A DNA stretch of 58,491 nucleotides. Source: DUAG01 sp046756865 (GTDB taxonomy: Bacteria; Nitrospirota; Nitrospiria; SBBL01; JAADHI01). A model generated the notes under the pieces. The model saw only the letters and a list, made by a program, of their open reading frames with translations. It was not told the DNA's origin and ran no database searches. The translations under genes were made by a program, and so were the position numbers. Shown here one piece after another: positions 26,030 to 34,311 of the stretch (its first letter is position 1; the number at the start of each line of letters is the position of its first letter). The DNA lies in contig JBHHXE010000002.1 of assembly GCA_046756865.1 (NCBI GenBank), positions 1-58,491 of the forward strand, in the 5' to 3' direction.

Positions 26030-26485
26030 GTGACCAAGGAAGAAGAGATTCTTCAAGACCACATCACAACACACCGACTCAAGGTGACCAAAGAGCGCAA
26101 GGCAATCCTGCGTGTCTTTATGAACACCGAAAGGCATGTAACCGCAGAAGAGCTACACCGGGAGATGAAGAATACAGGCTCCTCCATTGGACTCGCCACC
26201 ATCTACCGGACCTTAAACCTCTTTTGTGAGAGCGGCCTTGCGGAACAACGCCATTTCGGAGACGGACAGGCCCGTTACGAACTAACTTATAATGTACATC
26301 ACCATGATCATCTTGTCTGCAAACAGTGCAACCGCATTATTGAATTTGAAAATCGCGAGATTGAAAGATTGCAGGAAAAAGTGGCCAAAAAAAACCGTTT
26401 TACCATCGACAGCCACAAACTGGAACTCTACGGAACTTGCGAGACCTGCACCAAGAGCAATGCAAAAAGCAAAGCCAAGAATTAA
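26030..26485 (+). CDS. fur: Fur family ferric uptake regulator
   Basis: GTG 26030 is chosen for its AAGGGAG site (26018-26024) and the promoter at 25941, giving 151 residues. The winged helix covers about 10-85 (HRLKVTKERKAILRVF and IGLATIYRTLNLF, the DNA-reading helix). HHHDH (90-94) is the metal site, and CKQC (97/100) plus CETC (137/140) form the structural zinc site. The lysine-rich tail is ordinary. It lies directly upstream of two porins and the ferric ABC importer, which it probably controls. Confidence 0.94.
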   Translation: MTKEEEILQDHITTHRLKVTKERKAILRVFMNTERHVTAEELHREMKNTGSSIGLATIYRTLNLFCESGLAEQRHFGDGQARYELTYNVHHHDHLVCKQCNRIIEFENREIERLQEKVAKKNRFTIDSHKLELYGTCETCTKSNAKSKAKN

Positions 26486-26577
26486 AGTAAAGAGTAAAAA
26501 ATAAAAAGCCAGAGTTCCTCTGAGAGCCCGTGCCCAACACAAACACAACCACTTCACTCGACAGGAGGAATATTGCA

Positions 26578-27771
26578 ATGGTATTAAGAAGATGGATTAT
26601 ATCAACCTTAATGATCTTACCGCTGGTCTTCGCGCAATCGGGCTGGACCCAGACACCGGGCCAGGGAGCCGCATCGCCATCGCAGATGGAAATGGAAGAG
26701 GGCGACGCCCCCAGGCTCACGTTCAGCGGGTATGGTGAACTTCATTACAACATCCCGAGCAGCGTCAATGGCGCTGCAAAAAACTCCAAGATGGATTTCC
26801 ATCGCCTCGTCCTCGGCTGGAACTATGTGTTCAGCGATCGGATCACGCTCTATGCAGAAGCGGAGTTTGAGCATGCCGCCCAGGAGATGGAACTGGAATT
26901 TGCCTTCCTCGACTTTTTTATTGATCCGGCCTTCAACGTCCGCGCCGGTGCCCTTCTCATGCCGGTCGGGCCCTTAAATGAATACCATGAACCCCCGCTC
27001 TTCTACAGCGTGGAGCGGCCCTATTTCCAAAAATTCATCATACCGACCACCTGGCAGGAAGGCGGAATCGGAGTCTTTGGATCACCCCTTCCTGGCTTAA
27101 ACTATCGCGTCTACCTCGTCTCCGGTCTAAACTCATCAGGATTCAGCGGAGAGAACGGTCTCAGGAAGGGCCGCGGCAAGGTTGCCGGGGCAGAAGGAAA
27201 ACCAAAGACAGGGGAAGAGCTTGCTGTCGTCGGCCGGTTGGAATACAGCCCGATGGCAGGTTTTGACCTTGGCCTCTCTCTGTATCAAGGCAATTCAAAT
27301 CAGGACAATGATCCGAATCTTGGAGATGACGCGGGCGTCAGCATTGTGGAAGTCGACGGCCGGGCCCGAGTCTCCGGCATTGATTTCCGGGCGGTCTATG
27401 CTCAGATTGAGATTGACGACTCAGCTCAGATCAATTCCGCAAATGGCTTACTGACTCCTGGTAAGGCTACGGATGTCGCCGAAGAGATCACCGGATGGTA
27501 TGTTGAACTGGCCTATCGCTTGGGGCAAACAAAGGGAACCGATTGGGATCTCGTTCCCTTTGTCCGCCTCGAGGAGATCAACACCCATGACAAAGTGGCG
27601 GCAACGACGACACTTAACCCTGCTTTTAACAGAAATGTCACCACCTACGGTGTCGCCTATTTCCCTCATCCCCAAGTCGCCTTCAAGGCCGACTATGAAG
27701 ACTGGGAGAATGATGATCCCAATGATCCGGATTGGGAGCAATTCAATCTCGGCTTGGCCTTCATGTTCTAA
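26578..27771 (+). CDS. Outer-membrane porin, tandem copy 1
   Basis: ATG 26578 has AGGAGG at 26563-26568. The 397-residue protein has a signal peptide (to about residue 25) followed by a beta-barrel pattern of alternating polar and aromatic strands. It ends in FNLGLAFMF, a terminal-phenylalanine barrel signature. The block HEPPLFYSVERPYFQKF then IIPTTWQEGGIGVFGS resembles OprO/OprP-type porins (RxGxxxxPxG). It is about half identical over long stretches to the next porin. It is 92 bp downstream of fur with no terminator between, so it may be co-transcribed. Its substrate is unknown; the context points to iron or another metal. Confidence 0.9.
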   Translation: MVLRRWIISTLMILPLVFAQSGWTQTPGQGAASPSQMEMEEGDAPRLTFSGYGELHYNIPSSVNGAAKNSKMDFHRLVLGWNYVFSDRITLYAEAEFEHAAQEMELEFAFLDFFIDPAFNVRAGALLMPVGPLNEYHEPPLFYSVERPYFQKFIIPTTWQEGGIGVFGSPLPGLNYRVYLVSGLNSSGFSGENGLRKGRGKVAGAEGKPKTGEELAVVGRLEYSPMAGFDLGLSLYQGNSNQDNDPNLGDDAGVSIVEVDGRARVSGIDFRAVYAQIEIDDSAQINSANGLLTPGKATDVAEEITGWYVELAYRLGQTKGTDWDLVPFVRLEEINTHDKVAATTTLNPAFNRNVTTYGVAYFPHPQVAFKADYEDWENDDPNDPDWEQFNLGLAFMF

Positions 27772-27810
27772 GCCTCAGAAGGCCTGGATTGGATTTAAGA
27801 TCAATGATCG

Positions 27811-27840
27811 AAAGGCGGCCCCCGGGCCGCCTTTCGTTTT
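27811..27840 (+). terminator. Rho-independent terminator after porin 1
   Basis: AAGGCGGCCC and GGGCCGCCTT form a perfect 10 bp stem, followed by TTTCGTTTT. It separates the fur-porin 1 unit from the Fur-box promoter of porin 2. Confidence 0.88.
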
Positions 27841-27871
27841 AGGTTGGCATCAGATCCACCAAAATATCCAC

Positions 27872-27900
27872 TTGACTATTTCAAGGGATTTTCCTAGTAT
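27872..27900 (+). promoter_or_regulatory. Promoter of porin 2
   Basis: TTGACT and TAGTAT are 17 bp apart. Transcription would start at about 27907, at the left edge of the Fur box. Confidence 0.7.
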
Positions 27901-27908
27901 AAATCGCC

Positions 27909-27927
27909 GATTATAATAATCATTTTC
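27909..27927. promoter_or_regulatory. Fur box
   Basis: GATTATAATAATCATTTTC matches the 19 bp Fur consensus at 16 positions. It sits at the expected transcription start, 8 bp after the -10, where Fur-Fe(II) would block RNA polymerase. The next gene is porin 2, 51 bp downstream. Confidence 0.8.
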
Positions 27928-27977
27928 AGTCTAAAATCATGAGAGGATGAGGTTATTCTTCCGCCTCAAAAAAAATT

Positions 27978-29162
27978 ATGATAAAAACAAAAAGACACAT
28001 CAACCGACTTACAGGGCTTTTGCCCCTCCTCACGATAACCACCTTGCTCTTTGTGCAGTCCGGCCGGGCTGAGACCACGGCAATGAAAGTGACACCGGCA
28101 GACACTTCCAAGCTCTCCTTTCACGGTTACGGCGAGCTTCACTTTCATACGCCAAAGGGCACAGACTTCCCCGAAAATGAGGCCCCCGCCGAGGCGGATC
28201 TTCACCGAATGGTCTGGGGAATCAGCTACGACATGAGTGACTGGATCATCCTCCATACGGGGATCGACTTCGAACAGGCCCAAGAGGAATTGCAGTTGGA
28301 GTTTGTCTATCTTCACTTTTTGATCAACCCCCTCTTCAATGTCCGTGTCGGCAGCCTCCTGGTTCCGGTGGGCCCCCTGAATGAATTCCATGAACCGCCT
28401 CTCTTTTACAGTGTCTCCCGACCCTACGTCCAAAGACATATTATTCCGACCACCTGGCAGGAAGCCGGAATTGGAGTCTTCGGCACACTGCTCCCGGGAT
28501 TAAATTATCGTGCCTATATTCTTTCTTCACTGGATGCGAGACGGTTTGACGGCGTTTCGGGGATAAGGAACGGCAGGAGGGGCGCGTCCGAGGCCGAGTC
28601 TGATGATCTTGCCCTTGTTCTGCGAAGCGAATATACCCCGATGAGCGGGGTCGACCTTGGCCTCTCCCTCTATAACGGGGGCGCAGACGCATCCAAGAAG
28701 GTGGGCGGAAATGCCCGTGTCCAAATCCTTGAGTGGGATGTCCGGCTCCGGATGGAAGGCTTCGACCTCCAGTGGGTCTCCGTCCTCATCGACATCGACG
28801 ATGCCGCCGCAATTAATGCGGCGCACACAGACAAAGACGGCAATGCCGCCCCGCTGATCGGGTCCGATTCGGTCGGCACACAACTATCCGGCACGACCCT
28901 CGAAGCCGCTTACCACCTGTCCTATTTGACGAGAGCCGAATGGGATCTCGTTCCCTTTGTCCGTTTTGAGGCCATCAATACGCAAGACGATGTCCCTGCC
29001 GGATTTTCCGCAAACCCAGCAAATGACCGGGAGATCCTGACCGTCGGGACCGCCTATTATCCCCACCCGCAGGTGGTCCTCAAGCTCGACCGGGAGTCCT
29101 GGGAAGATGGGACCGGTAGGACTGAACTTCGATATAATCTAGGGGCCGCCTATATGTTCTAA
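27978..29162 (+). CDS. Outer-membrane porin, tandem copy 2 (Fur-controlled)
   Basis: The 394 residues begin with a signal peptide ending near AETTAMK and form a beta barrel ending YNLGAAYMF. It shares with porin 1 the blocks LNVxxG-type strands, PVGPLNEFHEPPLFYSV, IIPTTWQEAGIGVFG and LPGLNYRAY, so the pair arose by duplication. The promoter with its Fur box makes this copy iron-repressed, unlike copy 1. It probably lets a small iron chelate or reduced iron through the outer membrane without TonB; this is inference from regulation and neighbours. Confidence 0.9.
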   Translation: MIKTKRHINRLTGLLPLLTITTLLFVQSGRAETTAMKVTPADTSKLSFHGYGELHFHTPKGTDFPENEAPAEADLHRMVWGISYDMSDWIILHTGIDFEQAQEELQLEFVYLHFLINPLFNVRVGSLLVPVGPLNEFHEPPLFYSVSRPYVQRHIIPTTWQEAGIGVFGTLLPGLNYRAYILSSLDARRFDGVSGIRNGRRGASEAESDDLALVLRSEYTPMSGVDLGLSLYNGGADASKKVGGNARVQILEWDVRLRMEGFDLQWVSVLIDIDDAAAINAAHTDKDGNAAPLIGSDSVGTQLSGTTLEAAYHLSYLTRAEWDLVPFVRFEAINTQDDVPAGFSANPANDREILTVGTAYYPHPQVVLKLDRESWEDGTGRTELRYNLGAAYMF

Positions 29163-29195
29163 GCTTTTTGCCAGGATTCAGAACACCCATCTTTT

Positions 29196-29285
29196 CATCC
29201 ATGGCGGCGTTGTTGTGGGACTCGAATCCTCGCGTATACATATACGCTGCGGTCCTGCGCTCCCCACGCCTTGCCCTGGAGGATG
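29196..29285 (-). repeat. Repeat family B, copy 2
   Basis: Between porin 2 and the ApbE gene, in the opposite orientation to the other copies. Read on the minus strand it begins CAGGGCAAGGCG, has a central GCGTATATGTATACGC hairpin, and ends GGATTCGAGTCCCACAAC plus AACGCCGCC. CATCC/GGATG brackets it. Confidence 0.75.
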
Positions 29286-29384
29286 GGTCTCACGAAGCCA
29301 AAATAGTGGCATGCTAAACCCTGACGGCTCTGTTAACCTCTGCGCCGATTTGGTCTACCCTTAATAAGGAAATCACTCAATAAT

Positions 29385-30899
29385 ATGGACCGATACATCC
29401 GAAGAATCCGCCACCTCATGGGCGCTTCCTTTGAAATTACCGCATATGGTCAGGAGAGAGCCTGTGCTTCAGGAATCGCCGCGGCTTTTAGCGAAGTGGA
29501 CCGGATCGAGCGCCTCCTGACTGTTTACAAACCGGAAAGTGAGCTGGCCCGACTGAACCGCTATGCCCGGAAGGGCTTTGTCCGGCTCGACCCCGAGATG
29601 CTTGAGATACTTTCCGAAGCCCTCCGTTATGCCGAGGCCAGCGGCGGGGCCTATGACCCGACTGCGGGCCCCTTGATCGACCTCTGGGGATTCGGACCGG
29701 CTGGACAATGCAGCTCTCCTCCCTCAAAAGAAATCATTCGTTCGCGCCTCCGATCTGTCGGCCATCAAGGTGTGAGGATAGATCCTGATGTGGGCGGCGT
29801 TTTCTTGCTTCGGGAGAGCATGGCCCTGAACCTCGGCGGGATCGGAAAGGGTTATGCCCTTGATCAGGCAGTCCGGATACTCAAGTCTCATGAAATCACG
29901 CGGGGACTGGTCAGCTTTGGAAGCACACTCTACGCCTGGGGCGCTCCCCCCGGCACGACAGGATGGTCCATCGCAATTCAAGATCCCCGCCGGGAAAACA
30001 GGCAAATCGAAACGGTGATCCTCCGCGATCAGGCCCTCTCCACCTCCGGTGATTACGAACGTTGCTTCTTCTACAAGGGAAAACGTTTCTCCCATATCAT
30101 CCACCCAAAGAAAGGATATCCTGTCACAGGGGTGGCAAGCGTGAGCGTCATCGCTCCAAGCGCCATGTCCTCAGACGTCCTCTCAACCGCAGCCTTCGTC
30201 CTGGGTCCCAAAAAAGGGAAAAAACTAATCATGCGCTTTGCAGGAGTAGAAGGCCTCATCCTTCCTGAAGAGAACGGGAAGGCACTCAACGCAAAGAAAA
30301 CCCCTGGGTGGGCGGCGTATTCCCTTCCCCGTCCGATAGCCCGCAGACGTTTTCTGGCAATGACCTGTGCCGCCCTGATCACCCTTGTGCTCCCCATCGG
30401 CGTAGACGCGGCAATCCGCTTTGCGACAAAAGAGGCAGCGCTTGGAAGACTGATGCCCGAGGCAGAGGCCTTTGAAGCGCAACATGTTGAACTCTCTCGT
30501 GAACAACTTTCACAGGCTCAGCAACTCGCCAAAAAGGGGTTTCGAAAAAAAAATTACCGATGGTGGATTGGCCGAAAGGGGAAGGATGCGGTCGGCTACG
30601 CGGTTCTTCTCAATGTCCGCGGGAAAAAGCGCCCAATCACATTTCTCGTCGGGATTGACCCCATCGGACAAATTAGAGGCGTAGAGGTCCTGATCTACCG
30701 TGAATCGGAAGGTGCTGGCATCCGGTACCCCCAGTTTATGAAACAGTTTCTGGATAAAACAAAAGAAAGCACCCTTCGGCTTGGGGGTGATATCCGCGCC
30801 CTCAGCGGGGCCACCCTTTCTTCGCGCGCGGCAACCTATGCCGTCCGGAAGGCCTTGTCTCTCTTCGAGGTCATTTACATGAAAGAGCGTGCATTGTGA
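29385..30899 (+). CDS. FAD:protein FMN transferase (ApbE) fused to an FMN-binding domain
   Basis: The first ~300 of 504 residues form an ApbE domain, with YDPTAGPLIDLWGFG, LNLGGIGKGYALDQA, STSGDYERCF and SSDVLSTAAFVLG. It transfers FMN from FAD to Thr/Ser of a target motif. R320-R322 with FLAM then begin a Tat-like signal and hydrophobic helix ending GVDAA. The remaining ~150 residues form an FMN-binding (NqrC/RnfG type) domain with the acceptor motif SGAT (474-477, Thr477 expected to carry FMN). Enzyme and substrate are thus one chain. The ApbE part lacks the usual N-terminal export signal. The start has AAGGAA upstream. Its stop overlaps the next gene by 4 bp. Confidence 0.9.
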   Translation: MDRYIRRIRHLMGASFEITAYGQERACASGIAAAFSEVDRIERLLTVYKPESELARLNRYARKGFVRLDPEMLEILSEALRYAEASGGAYDPTAGPLIDLWGFGPAGQCSSPPSKEIIRSRLRSVGHQGVRIDPDVGGVFLLRESMALNLGGIGKGYALDQAVRILKSHEITRGLVSFGSTLYAWGAPPGTTGWSIAIQDPRRENRQIETVILRDQALSTSGDYERCFFYKGKRFSHIIHPKKGYPVTGVASVSVIAPSAMSSDVLSTAAFVLGPKKGKKLIMRFAGVEGLILPEENGKALNAKKTPGWAAYSLPRPIARRRFLAMTCAALITLVLPIGVDAAIRFATKEAALGRLMPEAEAFEAQHVELSREQLSQAQQLAKKGFRKKNYRWWIGRKGKDAVGYAVLLNVRGKKRPITFLVGIDPIGQIRGVEVLIYRESEGAGIRYPQFMKQFLDKTKESTLRLGGDIRALSGATLSSRAATYAVRKALSLFEVIYMKERAL

Positions 30900-31384
30900 A
30901 AAATTTTATCCGGAATAACGCCTGGATTGAAAAAACCTCACTCGAAATTCGCTGGATCTACACCCTCTTCATCGTCTTCGCTCTGATCGGTCATCTGAGC
31001 TTCATCCTGATCGCCGTATCACGCGTCGGCCCCGGGTATGACGATATTGTCCAGCACTATCGCGGCGGAGACAACGAAGAAGAAATGGCCTTTCCGAAGG
31101 AATTTATAGAACTTCTGGAGGTCACCCACTTTCACGCCTACATCGAAGGAATTCTCCTCCTGGTTCTGGCCCATCTCTATGTTGCCGTTCCACATTCACG
31201 TCGGATAAAACTGGCGGTTATCGGCATATCTTTTGGGAGCACCCTGCTCGACCTGCTCTCCCCGTGGCTGATTCGTTATCTCTCGGCATACGCAGCCTTC
31301 GGTCAAATCGGGGCCTGGATCGGAATGAGTCTCAGCTATCTTCCCCTGACGCTCGTCCCGCTCTACACCATGTGGAAAAAATGA
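30896..31384 (+). CDS. Four-helix membrane protein with conserved-looking histidines
   Basis: GTG 30896 overlaps the previous stop (GTGA) and the TGA at 31384 overlaps the fbpB-like start, so it is tightly coupled on both sides. The 162 residues contain four predicted transmembrane helices (about 20-42, 75-98, 104-125 and 130-155). Histidines are at 33 in helix 1, 78 and 80 at the start of helix 2, 93 inside helix 2, and 100. Paired histidines in membrane helices could bind haem or a metal, so it may pass electrons between the membrane and the FMN domain. I do not recognise a family. Confidence 0.82.
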   Translation: MKNFIRNNAWIEKTSLEIRWIYTLFIVFALIGHLSFILIAVSRVGPGYDDIVQHYRGGDNEEEMAFPKEFIELLEVTHFHAYIEGILLLVLAHLYVAVPHSRRIKLAVIGISFGSTLLDLLSPWLIRYLSAYAAFGQIGAWIGMSLSYLPLTLVPLYTMWKK

Positions 31385-33069
31385 ACCGATCCTCCCACGC
31401 GCCACAACCCCTCACCCCCTCAGACGGGCTTTCCGCTCGCTTAAAATGGCCGGGGCTTTCCGGATGGAAGCTCATCCCCTTTTTTGTTGCCACCCTCGTC
31501 ATGATTCCGCTGGCTATGGTACTTTCCTCATTTTTTCGGCCCGGCGACGACGTCTGGCAGCACCTTGTAAATACCCTTCTGGGACGCTTACTCATGAATA
31601 CCTTCCAGCTGAGTCTCGGCGTTTTGAGTGGAACAGCCCTGATCGGGGTCAGCCTGGCCTGGTTCTGCGCCACTTGTGATTTCCCCTTCAGAAAATTCTT
31701 TGATCGGGCCTTGATGCTTCCCATGGCAATCCCCGCCTATGTTACCGCTTTTGTGGCCATCGGCCTCCTCGATTTTTCCGGCCCGGTCCAGACGCTTCTT
31801 CGGCGCTGGTTTGGCGATGCGCTCCGGTTTCCGAATATCCGTTCCACAGGGGGCGTGATCATCGTGATGATTCTGGCCCTCTACCCCTACGTTTATCTTC
31901 TCACACGTAATGCCTTCCTCAGCCAGGGGAGGCGTGCAATGGAGGCCGCACAGTCGCTAGGACTCGGCCGCTGGCGGGGTTTCTTCCGTGTGGCCCTTCC
32001 GATGGGAAGGCCCTGGATCTTTGGAGGTCTATTGCTGGTTCTCATGGAAACGCTTGCGGATTTCGGCACAGTCTCCATTTTTAACTACGACACCTTTGCA
32101 ACAGCCATCTACAAAGCCTGGTTCGGGTTCTTCTCACTTTCTGCGGCGTCCCAACTCGCCTCGCTCTTGATCCTGATCGTCTTTATTCTCCTCTGGATGG
32201 AGCAGAAATTTACGGACAAAACCCGCTACACGCAGGTCGAAAAATCCGGCGCCCGCGGGGACCGCATTGTACTGCGCCCCCTGACCGGGTGGCTTGTATT
32301 TGCCTATACCTCTACAGTCTTTCTTGTCGCTTTTATGATTCCAGTTATCCAACTTTCTGTATGGGCACTTCATACCTTTCAGAAAGACTTCAGCACCCGG
32401 TATTTCTCTTTTTTGTCTCATTCTCTTTTTCTGGGAGGATTCGGTGCGCTTCTCACGATCGCGACGGCCCTCCTCCTGGCCTATGCGCTCCGCCTGCACG
32501 ACAACCCCCTCAACCGCCTCATGGCCCGAATCGCCACCCTGGGCTACGCCCTGCCCGGAAGCGTCCTGGCCGTCGGGATCTTCATCCCGCTGGCCTGGCT
32601 TGATAATAAATTAATCGCCCTGGGGAAAACGTGGTTTGACCTGGATCCCGGCCAGATCTTCAACGGTACCCTGGTGGCCATGTTCCTCGCCTACCTGGTC
32701 CGCTTCCTTGCAGTCGCCTATCATCCCGTTCGGAGCGCGATCAAACGCATTACGCCCTCAATCGACGAAACGTCACGAAGCCTCCGCGTCACCGGCATTT
32801 CGATGTTGCGGAAGGTCCATCTGCCTGTCTTACGCGGCGGACTTTTCACCGCTGCCACGCTCGTTTTTGTCGATATCATGAAGGAGATGCCGATTACCCT
32901 GATGACACGCCCTTTTGGATGGGACACTCTGGCGATCCGGATTTACGAGATGACTTCAGAGGGAGAATGGGAACGCGCAGCCCTGCCGGCAATGGTCCTC
33001 GTCCTGACCGGCCTATTCCCGATCATTCTCTTGACTAAAAATGCACAGGGGTTTGGCGATGGGAAATAA
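31381..33069 (+). CDS. Ferric iron ABC transporter, fused permease (FbpB/SfuB type)
   Basis: ATG 31381 overlaps the upstream stop (ATGA), giving 562 residues with about 12 transmembrane helices. There are two copies of the binding-protein-dependent permease domain, each with an EAA loop (AMEAAQSLGLGRWRGFFRVALPMGRP and SIDETSRSLRVTGISMLRKVHLP). This two-in-one layout is typical of Fe(III) importers such as FbpB, HitB and SfuB. The matching periplasmic binding protein is not encoded in the operon. Confidence 0.92.
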   Translation: MNRSSHAPQPLTPSDGLSARLKWPGLSGWKLIPFFVATLVMIPLAMVLSSFFRPGDDVWQHLVNTLLGRLLMNTFQLSLGVLSGTALIGVSLAWFCATCDFPFRKFFDRALMLPMAIPAYVTAFVAIGLLDFSGPVQTLLRRWFGDALRFPNIRSTGGVIIVMILALYPYVYLLTRNAFLSQGRRAMEAAQSLGLGRWRGFFRVALPMGRPWIFGGLLLVLMETLADFGTVSIFNYDTFATAIYKAWFGFFSLSAASQLASLLILIVFILLWMEQKFTDKTRYTQVEKSGARGDRIVLRPLTGWLVFAYTSTVFLVAFMIPVIQLSVWALHTFQKDFSTRYFSFLSHSLFLGGFGALLTIATALLLAYALRLHDNPLNRLMARIATLGYALPGSVLAVGIFIPLAWLDNKLIALGKTWFDLDPGQIFNGTLVAMFLAYLVRFLAVAYHPVRSAIKRITPSIDETSRSLRVTGISMLRKVHLPVLRGGLFTAATLVFVDIMKEMPITLMTRPFGWDTLAIRIYEMTSEGEWERAALPAMVLVLTGLFPIILLTKNAQGFGDGK

Positions 33070-34171
33070 AACGATTATCGAGTTACTTCATGTGAGCCGA
33101 CAATACAAAAACAGCCAATCACCTGCCGCGCACGACGTCTCGCTTCATGTTGAAGAAGGAAAGATCCTCGCACTCCTGGGACCCAGCGGGAGTGGCAAGA
33201 CAACCCTGCTCCGCTTAATCGCAGGTTTTGAGGCCCCGGACCAGGGAAAGATCTTGCTCGCAGGACGCGAAGTCAGCCGCCGCGCGGCATTCGTCCCTCC
33301 CGAACAAAGAGGCATCGGGATGGTCTTTCAGGATTATGCCCTTTTTCCCCACTTGTCCGTCACGGCAAATGTGGGGTTCGGATTAAGCCACTTGAGCCGG
33401 CGCGACCAGCGTCTTAAAGAAGATGAAACCCTGGAGATGGTCGGCCTCTCCGCATTGCGTCATCGCTTCCCGCATGAGCTCTCCGGAGGACAGCAGCAGC
33501 GCGTCGCCCTGGCGCGCGCCCTCGCGCCCGACCCGATTGTTCTTCTCCTGGACGAACCCTTCAGCAACCTTGATCCCGATATGCGGACACGGATGCAGCG
33601 TGAAGTGTCGTCCATCCTCGAAAAAACAGGGAGCACGGCCATCCTGGTAACCCACGATCACGAGGAAGCCTTTGCGATGGCGGATCATGTCGCCCTTCTC
33701 AATGAAGGCGTTTTAGAACAGCACGATACGCCGGAGGTCATTTATCATACTCCAGTGACCCCTTTTGTGGCTGACTTTGTCGGAAAGGCCGATTTTATTC
33801 CGGGAATCGTCCGGAATCATTTGATTGAAACAGAGATCAGCACATTTCCAAATGATCAAAAACTTCCGACCGGGATGGAGGTCATGGTGATGATTCGCCC
33901 GGACGACATCGACCTGATTCCAAACCCGAGGGGGGAAAATACCTTGTTCAGACGGCAATTCCGCGGCTCGGAGAACGTCTACTGCATCCTGCTCCCTTCC
34001 GGCCAGGTCCTTCACAGCAGCCAACACTCCCTGACGGTCTATCCGGATCGAACCAGGGTCGAATTGAAACTGAAAGTAACCCATACGGTGATTTTTAAAA
34101 AAGAAGCAGCTGTCTTTGAAAAAGACAGCACCGGTCGCTATCGGGTCCGGTCAAGTGAATCGTTACCGTAA
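33059..34171 (+). CDS. Ferric iron ABC transporter ATP-binding protein (FbpC type)
   Basis: ATG 33059 gives 370 residues and overlaps the permease gene by 11 bp. Walker A is GPSGSGKT (41-48), the signature LSGGQQQR (141-148), Walker B LLLDEP (162-167), and the switch histidine lies in VTHDHEEAFAMAD. The C-terminal extension (~240-370) is the TOBE-like regulatory domain seen in FbpC/PotA-class subunits. It energises the adjacent permease and ends the operon. Repeat B follows. Confidence 0.94.
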   Translation: MGNKTIIELLHVSRQYKNSQSPAAHDVSLHVEEGKILALLGPSGSGKTTLLRLIAGFEAPDQGKILLAGREVSRRAAFVPPEQRGIGMVFQDYALFPHLSVTANVGFGLSHLSRRDQRLKEDETLEMVGLSALRHRFPHELSGGQQQRVALARALAPDPIVLLLDEPFSNLDPDMRTRMQREVSSILEKTGSTAILVTHDHEEAFAMADHVALLNEGVLEQHDTPEVIYHTPVTPFVADFVGKADFIPGIVRNHLIETEISTFPNDQKLPTGMEVMVMIRPDDIDLIPNPRGENTLFRRQFRGSENVYCILLPSGQVLHSSQHSLTVYPDRTRVELKLKVTHTVIFKKEAAVFEKDSTGRYRVRSSESLP

Positions 34172-34205
34172 TCTGGGCAATAAAGGTGGATCCAGGATTT
34201 TGGCT

Positions 34206-34287
34206 TCAGGGCAAGGCGCGAGGAGCGCAGAACCGGAGCCAATGGTTTTACGTGAGGATTCGAGCACCACAGCAACGCAACCCTGGA
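34206..34287 (+). repeat. Repeat family B, copy 3
   Basis: After fbpC: CAGGGCAAGGCGCGAGGAGC, then CAGAACCGGAGCC, GTGAGGATTCGAGCACCAC and AACGCAACCCTGG. It has the same orientation as copy 1 and about the same length. Confidence 0.75.
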
Positions 34288-34311
34288 GTCAAATAGGGGC
34301 GTACCGGATCG

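Noticed and set aside
29210..29240. tRNA gene suggested by GGACTCGAATCC
   Set aside because: It is part of repeat B, recurs in two other copies with changes, and has no acceptor, D or anticodon arm.
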